Source: Rana temporaria | Lineage: Eukaryota > Chordata > Amphibia > Anura > Ranidae | Length of the DNA: 64,000 bases | Direction: 5' to 3' | Assembly (NCBI RefSeq): GCF_905171775.1 | Contig: NC_053491.1 | Location: 400,606,838 to 400,670,837 of the forward strand | Shown here: positions 10,495 to 21,062 of the stretch, piece after piece | Numbering within the stretch: the first letter of the stretch is position 1 | Layout: each line of letters starts with the position of its first letter | Translations under genes and position numbers: made by a program | The notes under the pieces: generated by a model | Databases searched by the model: none | What the model was told of the DNA's origin: nothing | The model's input: only the letters and a program-made list of their open reading frames with translations

Positions 10495-10512
10495 CTAAAT
10501 AATCATTTGGGG

Positions 10513-10660
10513 CAGGGATCCTCAAACTACGGCCCTCCAGCTGTTGTAGAACTACACATCCCATGAGGCCTTGTCATGCACTGACATTCACAGACATGAC
10601 TAGGCATGATGGGAATTGTAGTTCCTGAACAACTGGAGGGCCGTAGTTTGAAGACCCATG
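10513..10660. mobile_element. hAT MITE, perfect 8-bp TSD atttgggg
   Basis: Ends are cagggatcctcaaactacgg and its inverse ending ccgtagtttgaagacccatg. The flanks 10505-10512 and 10661-10668 are both atttgggg. The CAGGG-type end and 8-bp duplication identify the hAT superfamily. No coding capacity. Confidence 0.95.
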
Positions 10661-10799
10661 ATTTGGGGTGTACACAGCAGTGCTGGAGTGCAATTTGCTT
10701 AATGGGGACACTAGTTAGATTGACCTGTGTCCCCAAGAAATGACACTGGTAGGGTTTTAACCTCACTTCCTGTTCAGCTGTGTGACAGGAAGTGAAGCC

Positions 10800-11930
10800 A
10801 ATTTTAAGAAAAGGGACACAAAGCTCAACCCAAAAATAAAAAACACAAAGCAGGGGTTCTAACACTCACTTGGCTTCCCTCAAACACCCACAATTTGAAT
10901 AGGATTGCCTTGCGCTAGATTTAAGCACAGTGCTGTAAATCAGCACGTCAAGCCTGTCCACCAATAGCAAACCCCCCCCCCCCCCCACACAGGCCATGTT
11001 TGCAGGTTTTCCTTCATCTTGCACATGTGCTTTAAAAGACAGTCTGGACAGCAATTCTTGATGTCGGGGGTACTTGAGGGCTGAGGACCACTGCAGAAAA
11101 AAAGAAAATACTTACCAGTTTTGTCTTTAAAGTCATGGAGAATAAACATGGCAAACATTTCATGATTACACACCAGGAAAGAAGCTTAGACAAAAATCAC
11201 ACATAATTTGTTAGGCCCAAACCGATTTCAGCTGCAGCTGTCAACATATGTAGCATGAAAAAGTAACAAAAGACAAACGTAACAATTTTAAAGTAATTTT
11301 TATTGGTCAACAAAACAAGGAAAGCAAAAAAAGACAAACAAACAAACACAAACAAAAATACATTTCAAAATTCAAAATAACCATAGCTTTAACATCTTCA
11401 CACATTTTTCATAAAATAAGGCCACATAGAAAAATACATCAAAGTGAACATCATTTAAAAATAAACCAAAACCATTGGCAAAACAAAACCCATGCAACAA
11501 ACCACATTTGTGTTTAGCAACAGCATTTCTGCCAGCCTGCCCCTTCTGAGGGCAGCTGAGGACTGATCGATCCCTGCTTTTTATAACAGTGCTAGTAATG
11601 AAGCAATTGAAATCACATGAACAAATTGCAGTCTCTAGTTTGGGTGAGCTTGTAATTGGGCACACCTGCAATTAACCCAAACCACGCTCTATGAGCATCC
11701 AAGTGTTTTTCACCTTTTAAAAAGAAAGGATAATTTTTTTCTAAGTGTTTGAGCATGCTCAGTTCATCACACATGTAGGAACCAAGCTGCAATGGAATGA
11801 GAGCTTTTTTTTTTTTTTTCCCCCCTGATCTGATGCTTTCCAGCCTGAAGGGGAGGTGTTAAAGACAGAAGTAAACACGCACATTTAATAATCTATTTGT
11901 GGGAAAAAAAAGGTTGCCAATTTGCTTGAA
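10800..11930. other. Unassigned region with a poly-C tract
   Basis: Contains a run of about 17 C at 10970-10986 and an A/C-rich simple tract around 11320-11370. The minus-strand frame at 11372-11671 (99 codons) has no recognisable domain. Parts may be degraded repeats, but I cannot name them. Confidence 0.4.
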
Positions 11931-11931
11931 A

Positions 11932-12234
11932 TTCCCCATAGGCGACCTTTTTTTTTCAGGTTACCAGTTTATAGTTACAAAGAAGGTCTAGTGCTAAAAG
12001 TCTTGCTCTCGCTCTAACGCACGCGTCAATACCTCACATGTGTGGTTTGAACGATGTTTATATATGTGGGCGGGACTTGCGTAAGTCCCGCCCACATATG
12101 TAAACACCGTTCAAACCACACATGTGAGGTAGTGATGCGTGCGTTAGAGCGAGAGTAATACTTTTAGCACTAGACTTTCTCTGTAGCTATAAACTGGTAA
12201 CCTGAGAAAAAAAAAAAAAAAGGTCGCCTATGGG
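11932..12234. repeat. Head-to-head inverted repeat of family A sequence
   Basis: Arms of about 150 bp meet at gcgggacttgcgtaagtcccgc (12071-12092). They pair through ggcgacctttttt, ggttaccagttta, cgctctaacgca and cacatgtgtggtttgaac. Each arm is the segment seen once in the family A element at about 7890-8030, so this is a palindromic duplication of part of that element. Confidence 0.9.
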
Positions 12235-12865
12235 GATTTTTTTAAGTAATGAATTTTGGCCCCATTCCAGGCGTGTTTTCAATAGTAAAGCGTGACATGT
12301 AAGGTATCTATTTACTCGGTGTAACATCATCTTTCACATTATCACCAAAAATTGGGCTAACTTTAGTGTTTTGTGAATTTTTCGAGCTATAACCAAAAAT
12401 AGAGCGACAATTTAAAAAACCAAAAAGAGTAATTTTGACTTTTTGCTATAATAAATATCCCCTAAAATATATATTCAAATAAATAAATAAATCCCTCAGT
12501 TTAGGCCGATACATATTCTACATCTTTTTGGTTCCCAAAAACTCGCAATTAGCGTTTATTGATTGGTTTTGGCAAAAGTATCCAAAATATGGCATTTTTG
12601 TTGTATTTTTTATTTAACAAGTTATTGCGGCGATCAGCGATTTTTATCGGTACTGCGACATTATGGCGGACACATCGGACACTTTTTTGGAACCATTGGC
12701 ATTTTTCTAGCGATCAGTGCTGTAAAAATGCATTGCTTACTCTAAAAATGCCACTGGCAGGGAAGGGGTTAACACTAGGTGCGAGGGAGGGGTTAAATAT
12801 GTTCCCTGGGTGTGTTCTAACTGAAGGGGGGGGGGACTGACATGGGTAAATGACAGATCGCTATT
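12235..12865 (-). mobile_element. Family A TTAA-element sequence, reverse orientation
   Basis: Read on the minus strand this repeats the order of 7540-7880, including gtgacatgtaaggtatctatttactcgg mirrored as the ccgagtaaatagatacc block. It ends in a ggggttaacac motif near 12768. There is no gene; the open frames at 12559-12840 are incidental. Confidence 0.65.
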
Positions 12866-13808
12866 CATGAAGGGGAACTCCAGACCAAAAAAAAAAAAAT
12901 GTGGGTTCCCCTTCAGGTGCATACCAGGCTCTTAGGCTTGGTCTGGAACATAAGGGGTTAAACCCGCGCCGAAAACCAGCGTGGGGTTCCCCCCAAGATC
13001 CAAACCAAGCCCTCATCCCAGGCACGCAGTCTGGCCGGACAGGAATGGGGGCGGGGACGAGCGAGCGCCCCCCCCCTCCTGAGCCGTACCGGACCGCATG
13101 CCCTCAACATGGGGGAGTGTGTGCTGTGGGGGAGGGGGGCACTGCCCCCCCCACCCCAAAGCACTCTTGTCCCCATGTCGATAGGGACAAGAGCCTCTTC
13201 CCGACAACCCTGGCCGTTGGTTGTCGGGGTATGCGGGCGGGGGGCTTATCAGAATCTGAGAGGCCCCTTTAATAAGGTGGCCCCCAGATTCCGGCCCCCC
13301 ACCCTATGTGAAGGAGTATGGGGGTACATCGTACCCCTACCCATTCACCTGGGGGAAAAAATGTAAAGAAATAAAACACCACACATGAATAAATTAATTT
13401 ATTAGTCTGCCGGGGGTCTTCTGCCGGGGCCCCCCACCACCACCCCATTAGGCCCCGGGCTTCGCCGTCTTTCACCGGGACCCCCTTCACCAGTGAGGCT
13501 CCTGCCTTTGGGGGAGGGTCCTGGGCTTCTACGACGGTTTCTGCGGGGGGGGTGCACTGGCACCCCACCCCCGTCTTAAGCGACGTAATTCACCGGGACC
13601 CCCTTCACCAGTGAGGCTCCTGCCTTTGGGCTTGTACGGTGTCTTCCGCCGGGGGGCGACACCCGCGGGCTTCTGCGATGCCTTCCGCTTCTGCCTGTCT
13701 CCTCCGCGGAGCACAGGGCTTGTCTCCGCTGTCTTCTCCCTTCTCTTCCATTCGATGTTGACACGACGAGGTCCGGCGCTGGAATACCGTCTGAGCAGCG
13801 GGCATGGA

Positions 13809-13817
13809 CTTATATAG
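13809..13817 (-). promoter_or_regulatory. TATA box, minus-strand arm of foldback II
   Basis: Reads ctatataag on the minus strand, mirror image of the box at 13918-13926, 45-55 bp from the palindrome centre. An AATAAA on the same strand lies about 410 bp downstream (13403-13398). Confidence 0.5.
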
Positions 13818-13917
13818 GGCAATGCCACCATGTGACCTCAACCCATGTGACATCACATTCCCATCATGCCCAGGGAATGTGATGTCACATGGGTTGAGGT
13901 CACATGGTGGCATTGCC

Positions 13918-13926
13918 CTATATAAG
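13918..13926 (+). promoter_or_regulatory. TATA box, plus-strand arm of foldback II
   Basis: ctatataag on the plus strand. Between the two boxes lie tgatgtcacat (an ATF/CRE-like TGATGTCA) and cacatgg E-box-like motifs, each present twice by symmetry. The arrangement resembles a small divergent promoter. It is a prediction from motifs only. Confidence 0.5.
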
Positions 13927-14441
13927 TCCATGCCCGCCGCTGACACGGCATGTCAGCACGGAACCTCGTCGTGTCAACATCCAATGGAAGAGAAGGGAGA
14001 GGACAGCGCAGACAAGCCCTGTGCTCCCGGAGGAGACAGGCAGAAGAAGGAAGAGAGAAGAAAGAAGACGGAAGAAAGCCCTGGCTCCGCGGGGGAGCCA
14101 GGCAGAAGAGGGAGCAGAGAAGACAGAAGAGAAAAGACCTGGGAGTTGGCGCACCCCCGGCAGAAGACCAGGAAGACCGGAACCCTGGCGGAAGGCACCT
14201 GAAAGACCGGGGGATAGGCGCCATCCCCCGGCAGAAGACCCCGAAGTCCGGATGCCCCCCCTAATGAAAAAGAGCTTAAATGGGGTGGGGGCATCCGGCG
14301 GAAGGCTCCGGAGAGGACCGAGGGATGGCGCCCTCCCCGGCAGAAATCACCGAAGCCCAGGGTCCCGGCGGAAGATCGGGAGAGAAGAAACCCCCCCTTG
14401 TAAGAGAGCTAAAGAAGAAAGGGGGGGCTCCGGAGCAGATT

Positions 14442-14447
14442 AATAAA
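14442..14447 (+). terminator. AATAAA polyadenylation signal, plus arm of foldback II
   Basis: AATAAA about 520 bp downstream of the plus-strand TATA box, followed within 20 bp by T- and GT-rich sequence (tgtgtggtgttttat). The mirror signal is at 13403-13398 on the minus strand, with the same tgtgtggtgttttat context after it. Confidence 0.45.
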
Positions 14448-14905
14448 ATATTTTATTCTGTGTGGTGTTTTATTTTACTTTACATTTCCCCCATGTGAAT
14501 GGGTAGAGGTACGATGTACCCCATACTCATTCACATAGGGTGGGGGGCCGGCATCTGGGGGCTCCCTTATTAAAGGGAGCTCGCAGATTCCGATTAGCCC
14601 CGCCCGCATACCCCGACAACCAATGGCAAGGGTTGTCGGGAAGAGGCTCTTGTCCCTATCGACATGGGGGCAAGAGTGCTGTGGGGTGGGGGGGCACTCG
14701 CTCGTCCCCACCCCCATTCCTGTCCGGGCCAGACTGCGTGCTTGGGATGAGGGCTTGGTTTGGATCTGGGGGGGGGACCCCCGCGCCGAATCGGCGCGGG
14801 TTTAACCCCTCACGTTCCGGACCAAGCCTAAGAGCCTAATGTAGCCCTGAAGGGGGACCTGCGCCGATTTCAAGTTTGAAATTTGGCGCGGAGTTCCCCT
14901 TCATG

Positions 14906-15413
14906 GCTGAAAACAGCTCGGAGATTCCCGTGCGCCGCGTCACGCAGCGCATTCACGGGTACGCCGATTGGTATTTACCAAGATTTTCACGGCGTACTGA
15001 CAAGGCGCACGGGAAGCGCCGAAATTTCTCTCTGCGCATGCCCAGTATGCAAATGAACCTCCCGAGGTTCAGGCGCACTGTGCAAGCGTACGGGGATCTG
15101 TTTTCAAAAAACACTTTCCCTTTCAATTCGGCCCGCCAAACACATTCAAACACATGTCACTTCACTTCCCCTGCATCCCCCAACCTCCCCCCCTAATAAA
15201 CTCCCGCCCGAACCCCCGATATTTACATTTCAATGTGCCGTGCGCCAGGTCTGTACTGGTGCACAATGCACCCTCTCCTGGGCGCACGGAGCACATTAGT
15301 AACTAGGGAAATACACTGCACTAGCAGCGTATTTCTTTAGTAAATGGCAAAACGGCTGCTACTCCTGCTTTTACTCCATGAGTCATGGAGTAAAGGCTTG
15401 GTAAATCAGCCCC
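14906..15413. repeat. Hairpin-repeat family ending gtaaatcagcccc
   Basis: GC- and CG-rich sequence with several small hairpins (for example ctccatgagtcatggag at about 15374). It ends in gtaaatcagcccc, the inverse of the terminus at 4811. No coding domain. Confidence 0.45.
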
Positions 15414-15439
15414 TGTGTCTCTATCTCTCTCTCTCTAAC

Positions 15440-15793
15440 TGTCTGACTGACTTCTCTAACAAAAGCCGGAACACACTACACGAGGCCGCCGTGCAGGCTG
15501 CCTTTTATAGTGTGGGGCGTGTACTAATCCCCCTGAGCCATAATTGGCCAAAACCACCCTGGCTTTGGCCAATTATGGCTCTTCGTTTTTTGCGCGCTGT
15601 GATTGGCCAAGCATGCGGGACATACAGCATGCTTGGCCAATCATCAGCGCTCAACGCCGCAGTGAATTATGGGATGTTTTGCGTCACTCGAATTTGGCAC
15701 GAACGACCTGTTTTGTTCGAGTTTCATCGAACGATCGAACGACCGATGTTCGATTCGAACATACGTTCGTATCGAACGCGAAGCTCATCCCTA
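15440..15793. repeat. GAAC/GTTCG-rich right end of the 12.7-kb insertion
   Basis: Contains repeated attggcca CCAAT-type boxes and an inverted pair around 15540-15580 (ccataattggccaaaa / tttggccaattatgg). A second pair, gattggccaagcatgc / gcatgcttggccaatc, lies near 15600-15643. Then comes a GAAC/GTTCG-rich stretch ending gctcatcccta. Confidence 0.6.
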
Positions 15794-16435
15794 GTGCCTA
15801 AGACCCAATTTTTCTGCCCCTGTTTAACAGGGGCGTGTAATTACAATTTTTGATGCAATACTTTGCAGCGGGCTCATTCCTGCGCTCCAACTAGAGTATC
15901 TGTGAGGGGTTGCAGTGTTGTGGCACCAGCACCAGTGCCTAAGACCCAATTTTTCTGCCCCTGTTTAACAGGGGCATGTAATTACAATTTTTGATGTAAT
16001 ACTTTGCAGCGGGCTCATTCCTGCGCTCCAACAAGAGTATCTGTGAGGGGTTGCAGTGTTGTGGCACCAGCACCACCACCACCACCAACAAAGGCCCAAT
16101 TTTTCTGCCCCTGGGGCATGTAATTACAATTCTTGATCTAATATTTCACAACAGGGCCCATTCCTGTGCCCACCAAGAGTAACTGTGAGGGCTTACAGAG
16201 TTGTGGCACCAGCACAACCACCACCACCAACAAAGGCCCAATTTTTCTGCCCCTGTTCAACAGGGGCATGTAATTACAATTCTTGATCTATTATTTCACA
16301 GCAGGGCCCATTCCTGGGCCCACCAGGAGTAACTGGGAGGGCTTACAGAGTTGTGGCACCAGCGCCAGCATCAAAGGCCCAATTTTTCTACCACTGTTCA
16401 ACAATGGCATGTAATTACAATTCTTGATTAGAGTA
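15794..16435 (+). repeat. 141-bp tandem array, right part (about 4.5 units)
   Basis: Continues the 2790-3073 array in the same orientation after the insertion. The first two units start at 15801 and 15942. Later units are more diverged and contain an inserted cac trinucleotide run (about 16069-16087). Confidence 0.85.
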
Positions 16436-16860
16436 TATACGACAGGCCCCTACTTTCAAACATCCAACTTTCAAACAACTCCTACTTGCAAACAGAAGGA
16501 GACAACAGGAAGTGAGAGGAAATCTACCCCTAGTAAGGGAAATTCTCTTCTGTAAGAGGTGTCTCCTGTCCACTGATACTTTATTACCAATCCTTGTTTC
16601 ACTAAAAAAAACAAATTTTCAAAACATCATTTGTCATTGGGACAGAAAGTGAATTGCAATCTTCTGAACAGATGCACACAAACAGCAAAACAAATGTTAC
16701 AGGGGTGATAACCCTTCTCTATGTTTTCAGAAATGCTTAAAAATAGATTTTATGGCTGGAGCTACACTTTAAAAAAGTACCAGTTCAAAATTACAAACAG
16801 ATTCTACTTAACAGCAAACCTACAGTACCTGTCTTGTTTGTACCGCCTGTATAATGCTGT
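16436..16860. repeat. Dispersed repeat starting acgacaggcccctactttc
   Basis: A low-GC block with no open frame longer than chance. I recognise its wording from dispersed frog repeats but cannot assign a class. It follows the last array unit. Confidence 0.4.
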
Positions 16861-17080
16861 TCAAAGTATATAGGGCCAAAGGGGCTTATAATGACCTGGG
16901 GGGAGTGGGGGGAAACCCATGCTATTTTTCTCAATGATTTTCATCCATATTGCAGGGACCAGACATTACATTAAAGCCGCAAGCAGTTTTTTTTTAAATC
17001 AAAGATGTTTATTTAGAAAAAACAAAACAAAAAAACAGAAAGGAAAATCACAGCGAATACACAGCTCGCCGCAAGCAGTT

Positions 17081-17478
17081 TTAAAATACTTTTTTCCTTT
17101 TAGTAATCTCATTTTGTGCAGGGACAGTTCTAAACACGTGCCACCTCACAGGCATACTATAGACACCCAGCAGGTACAATATTTAAAGGAATTTTTCATT
17201 ATTTTTTTCACTTTAAGCATCATTAAAATCACTGCTCCAGAAAAAACAACTGTTTTTAAAACTTTTTTTCCATTGATACATGTTCCCTGGGGCAAGACCC
17301 GGGTTCTCAAACCTGTTTTCTGACAATAACTTGCACATTAGGCTTTAAAATTTGTACTTTTGAATTCGAACGTTCGAGTCCCATTGACATCAATGGGGTT
17401 CTAAATGTTTGCGCGAACGTTCGGTCCATTCTAAGGTTCTGGTGCGAACCGAACGGGGGGGTGTTCGGCTCATCCCTA
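17081..17478 (-). repeat. Terminal segment of the TAGGGAT family, reverse orientation
   Basis: Reverse complement of 3074-3471, ending ggctcatcccta at 17478. Its flanking 8 bp (gtgtggac) do not match those at 3066-3073, so it is probably the end of a separate copy. Confidence 0.7.
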
Positions 17479-17817
17479 GTGTGGACTTGGGCGTGTGCTC
17501 ATAGCAAGGATTGGGTCTTATGCAGGTGAGCAGAGTGGGCTGGATAGAGGTCCTGGGTTCTGGTAGGGCAAGGCTGGATTGTCCACAGGGTGTTTCAAGG
17601 GGGAGAGGTGTGTAGGTTATATACCCAGTAACCACATGGACCCTGGTGAGTCCCATGCTAGAGAATTGCAGGAGCTTCATGGATTGCCCAAGGCAACAGT
17701 GAAAGGGTTAAGGCACACTGCAATTAGTCCCATTACAGTATATTTAGAACCACTCTTTTTTTCTGCTCAACTTCCGGTCTGTACAACACAGGCACTATAA
17801 TATATAAATGTTTGTTG
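17479..17817. other. Unassigned spacer
   Basis: No repeat ends or gene recognised. The 96-codon minus-strand frame (17390-17680) has no domain and overlaps the adjacent repeat. Confidence 0.4.
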
Positions 17818-18329
17818 TTAAAGTGTATTTGAAGGAGTTGTAAAGCTTAATTATTTTTTTTTTAAATAACAAACATGTTATACTTACCTTCACTGTGCAG
17901 CTCGTTTTGCACAGAGTGGCCCTGATTCAAGTCTTCTGGGGTCCCACGGCGGCTGTCTCGGCTCCTCCCCGCTTCTGGTAACCCCAGTGGGAAGCACTCT
18001 CCCAAGGGGGTTACCTTGCGGGCGCGCTCCGGAGTCCAGTATTCGGCGTCCATAGCCGCTGACTACAGGACTTGGCCCCACCCCCGACCCTCTTGCGTCA
18101 TTGGAGTTGATTGACAGCAGCGCGAGCCAATGGCTGCGCTGCTATTAATCCATCCAATGAAGAGCCGAGAAGACCGGGCCGAGATCAAGCGTGTTCTCCA
18201 CGCGGGACTTTTGAGGGCTCAGGTAAGTAAACCGGGGGGCTGGGGGGCCTGTAATTGTCGGATTTTTTTTCACCTTAATGCATAGGATGCATTAAGGTGA
18301 AAGAACATGAAGGTTTACAACCCCTTTAA
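17818..18329. mobile_element. TTAA-flanked element with gttgtaaag ends
   Basis: TTAA at 17818-17821 followed by aagtgtatttgaaggagttgtaaag, and tttacaacccctttaa ending at the TTAA of 18326-18329. The gttgtaaa(g/c) / gtttacaac ends are inverted. The same type occurs at 32916-33575 and 62844-63867. No transposase. Confidence 0.7.
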
Positions 18330-18719
18330 AACCTAACAAAGGAATTCTCCTATTTTCTTCTGTTTGGTATGCTAAATGTATCATTGAAAGTTTTTGTTAT
18401 ATCCATTTAACACGTATAAAAAATACCTACTTTGGGCTGATAAATTCCTATACTTTCTGTCTGTTCTGGAGGGATTATGGAAAGGGAAGGAAGGGGGGAG
18501 AAGACGAGGGAGAGATGAGGAGAGGTGTTCTTTGTAATGCATCAGAAATAAAGCAGGCATGGCTGAGAGCATGATGTTTTGGTTTTCAGTGCTGAAAATG
18601 TCATGTCAAAGAGAAAGCTATGAGCACAATGTATTTCTGGCACATCAACTGTTTTTTTTGTCTTTGCTTGCAGTGTGTTTAAAGGGATAAAACTTTGGGA
18701 AATATGCATGTATTACAGA

Positions 18720-19231
18720 CAGGGCTGCTGATAGGAGGGGACCACCAGTCCTCTTGTAGGGGGCCCAAACAGCAGAGGGAATCAGTGCGGTCAGATGGAG
18801 GGGCAATTACAGGATGCCCTATGTGACTCTGTGCAGCAGCTGGAAACCGGTTTCTCTCCCTCCTGCTGACTTTTAGCTGCTGCAGGGAGGGACACACTGT
18901 CCCATAAAAAATAACAAATTATAACCCTGTGTTGTTTTAATCCCTTGTAAAATGTAATCAAATTCTTGAAAAAAATAATTGTAACACATTTTTTTGTAAA
19001 AACTGTAATATTATTTTTTTCAAAACTTTTTTTTTAATTTATAAAATGTTTTTGTTCAAAAATGTAAACAAATAATTAAAAAAGGGCCAATCCACACAGT
19101 TTCTCTGTTATTTTTGTATCCGCTTAGAATGATTTTAGTATATTTCAGTGATAATTTAGTTTTGATATATTTGAGGGGGGCCCTGCCTGGTAGGCTGTAT
19201 GGGGCCCCCGTGATTTCTAACAGCAGCCCTG
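18720..19231. mobile_element. hAT element, perfect 8-bp TSD attacaga
   Basis: Starts cagggctgctgataggagg and ends ctaacagcagccctg. Flanks 18712-18719 and 19232-19239 are both attacaga. The interior is AT-rich with no transposase frame. Confidence 0.95.
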
Positions 19232-19730
19232 ATTACAGAGATGTTGTAAAGTAAGAATGCTTTTATAAATATATATTTTGTTTATTTTTATTAATCTACA
19301 GAATACAAAGTAAGCGAAAAATCAACATCAAATCAGTAATAACTGTGACTATACTTTGGCTCATACCAAGCAGGTGCTAATTATCATTAATTTCATATTT
19401 AGGTTGAAACACAGTCATTAACTGAAACAGAATTTGCTGTGTAGGAGGCTTAAAACTGGGTGAGGAACAGTCAAACTCTGCTACTAAGGTAAGGTTGTGG
19501 AAGACAGTTTCACAGGTCATACACCATGGCAAGTCTAAGCACAGCAAGAATACACAAATATATATACTGCACCAGCAAGGTCTCTCCCAGGCAAAGATTT
19601 CAAAGCAGAGCAGAGTTAAAAAATGTGCTGTTTGTGCTCTTTTGATGAAACACAAAGAATGGGCAATGTTGAGGACCGTAGAGTCAGTGGTCAGCCAAGG
19701 AAACTTAATGCAGCAGAGAAAAGACACATA

Positions 19731-20470
19731 TAGCTGGATTCAGGTACAGTTACGACGACGTATCAGTAGATACGCCGTCGTAACTCCGAATCCGCGCCGT
19801 CGTATATTTAAGCGTATGCTTAAACTGAGATACGCTTAAATGTTGCTAAGATACGACCGGCGTAAGTCTCCTACGCCGTCGTATCTTAGCTGTCTATTTA
19901 CGCTGGCCGCTAGGGGCGTGTACGCTGATTTACGCCTAGAATATGTAAATCAGCAAGATACGCCTATTCATGAACGTACGCACGCCCGTCGCAGTAAAGA
20001 TACGCCATTTACGTAAGGCGTTTTCAGGCGTAAAGATAAACCACCAAAAAGATGGCGCAGCCAATGTTAAGTATGGACGTCGGAACAGCGTCAAATTTTT
20101 CACGTTTTACGTTGTTTGCGTAACGCGTCCATGAATGGGGCTGGGCGTAAGTTACATTCACGTCGAAAGCATTGACTATTTGTGACGTGATTTTGAGCAT
20201 GCGCACTGGGATACGTTCACGGACGGCGCATGCGCCATTCGTTTGGCGCGTCATTTACGTGAGGTCACAATTCATTACCATACAACACGCCCAATACAGC
20301 CTACTTTGAATTACGCACGCTTACGCCAGCCCATTTACACTACGCCGCCGTAACTTAGGACGCAAGTTCTTTGTGAATACTATACTTGCCTCTCTAACTT
20401 ACGGCAGCATAGCGTATATGAGATGCGCTACGCCCGCCTAAAGTTAGGCACAGCTACGTGAATATGGCTA
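19731..20470. mobile_element. CG-rich 'tacgcc' MITE inside Tc1 fossil 1
   Basis: Left end tagctggattcaggtac and right end gctacgtgaatatggcta are imperfect inverted repeats. Internally there is a high density of tacgcc/ggcgta motifs, and inverted arms such as ttaagcgtatgcttaa. Relatives lie at 30030-30762 and 37071-37795. It has CpG content far above the surroundings, which is unusual for old vertebrate repeats. Confidence 0.75.
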
Positions 20471-20660
20471 ATAATGCTTACTTTCCTTTAACATCAGATG
20501 TCCAGCAGTGCCATCAGCATAAAACTGGCGAAAATCAGTAGAACCAAGGTACACCCATCTTATTTCCGGAGAAGTCGGCCAGAAGTGGTCTTCATGGATG
20601 AATTGCAGCCAAAAAGCAAAATCTCTAAAATGGAAATAAGGCCAAACGTCCTGATCTATG

Positions 20661-20910
20661 CAGGGCTTTTATTCTAAGAAACTAGGTGCAGGAAATCAAC
20701 CACATCGTGTCTGCATCCGCCATGCACCCCGGGCACCTGCATCTCCCTTGTTCCCTTTCTTAACTTGCTCAGGAGATCAGATCTGTGAGAGCCACTGGGA
20801 GACAAGCTATCACTGGTAAACAGAGAAGCCGCACTCCTGTGTTTACAAGTGATAGTGGTCAGAGGTGCTGGAACTGAGTTCCACCAAGTTCTATCTGGAA
20901 AAAAGCCCTG
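20661..20910. mobile_element. hAT element inside Tc1 fossil 1, perfect TSD gatctatg
   Basis: Starts cagggcttttattc and ends ggaaaaaagccctg. The flanks 20653-20660 and 20911-20918 are both gatctatg. Removing it rejoins the Tc1 sequence. Confidence 0.95.
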
Positions 20911-21062
20911 GATCTATGCACAAAAACATAAGAACTGGGGTGCAGAAAAATGGCAACTGATGAGTCAAAATTTTAAATATTTGACTGTTCCAGGAGGCAG
21001 TTTGTTCACTAAAGGGCTAGAGAGCGATACAATAATGACTGTTCATAGGCAACAGTGAAGCA

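Larger units (their letters stand above)
10160..10795. mobile_element. Hairpin MITE carrying two nested MITEs
   Basis: Outer arms at about 10160-10302 and 10661-10795 pair through cttcctgtcacatag / ctgtgtgacaggaag, tggggacacag / ctgtgtcccca and ctgtgtacacccc / ggggtgtacacag. The loop contains a second MITE (10313-10494), and a hAT MITE (10513-10660) interrupts the right arm. Removing the latter restores a continuous arm, so it inserted last. Confidence 0.75.
12866..14905. mobile_element. Foldback II: 2.0-kb near-continuous inverted repeat
   Basis: The arms run outward from a centre at 13863-13872. The inner stem of about 70 bp (13800-13862 with 13873-13935) is almost perfect. The outer ends pair as gaaggggaactcc (12870) and ggagttccccttc (14891-14903). 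Blocks such as the catccccacaacc/gttgtcggggaag segments and the tgtgaatgggtagaggtacg block parallel foldback I, so the two are distant members of one structural family. Open frames on both strands (for example 13904-14443 and 13853-14224) are R/E/P-rich mirror shadows without domains. No transposase is encoded. Confidence 0.9.
3074..15793. mobile_element. 12.7-kb composite insertion with TAGGGAT...ATCCCTA ends and 8-bp TSD gtgcctaa
   Basis: The left terminus reads TAGGGATAAGC and the right terminus reads GCTCATCCCTA, an imperfect inverted pair. The 8 bp left of it (3066-3073) and right of it (15794-15801) are identical, gtgcctaa. The host sequence on both sides is the 141-bp array, which continues in phase, so this is a real insertion breakpoint pair. 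An 8-bp duplication fits hAT-type integration. The interior is a patchwork: an inverted piece of the 141-bp array, a satellite, two foldbacks, TTAA elements, a SINE and MITEs. No transposase of its own is visible. It could be one founding element swollen by later insertions, or two related ends captured around unrelated DNA. Because gtgcctaa is part of the repeated unit, unequal recombination within the array is an alternative. Confidence 0.6.

Noticed and set aside
13853..14443. Long R/E/P-rich open frames on both strands of foldback II (up to 179 codons)
   Set aside because: They are mirror images across an inverted repeat, overlap on both strands, have no domain, and follow the purine-rich composition of the arms.
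3074..17478. A single 14.4-kb palindromic element from TAGGGAT (3074) to ATCCCTA (17478)
   Set aside because: The flanking 8-mers differ (gtgcctaa and gtgtggac), whereas the end at 15793 has the matching duplication.
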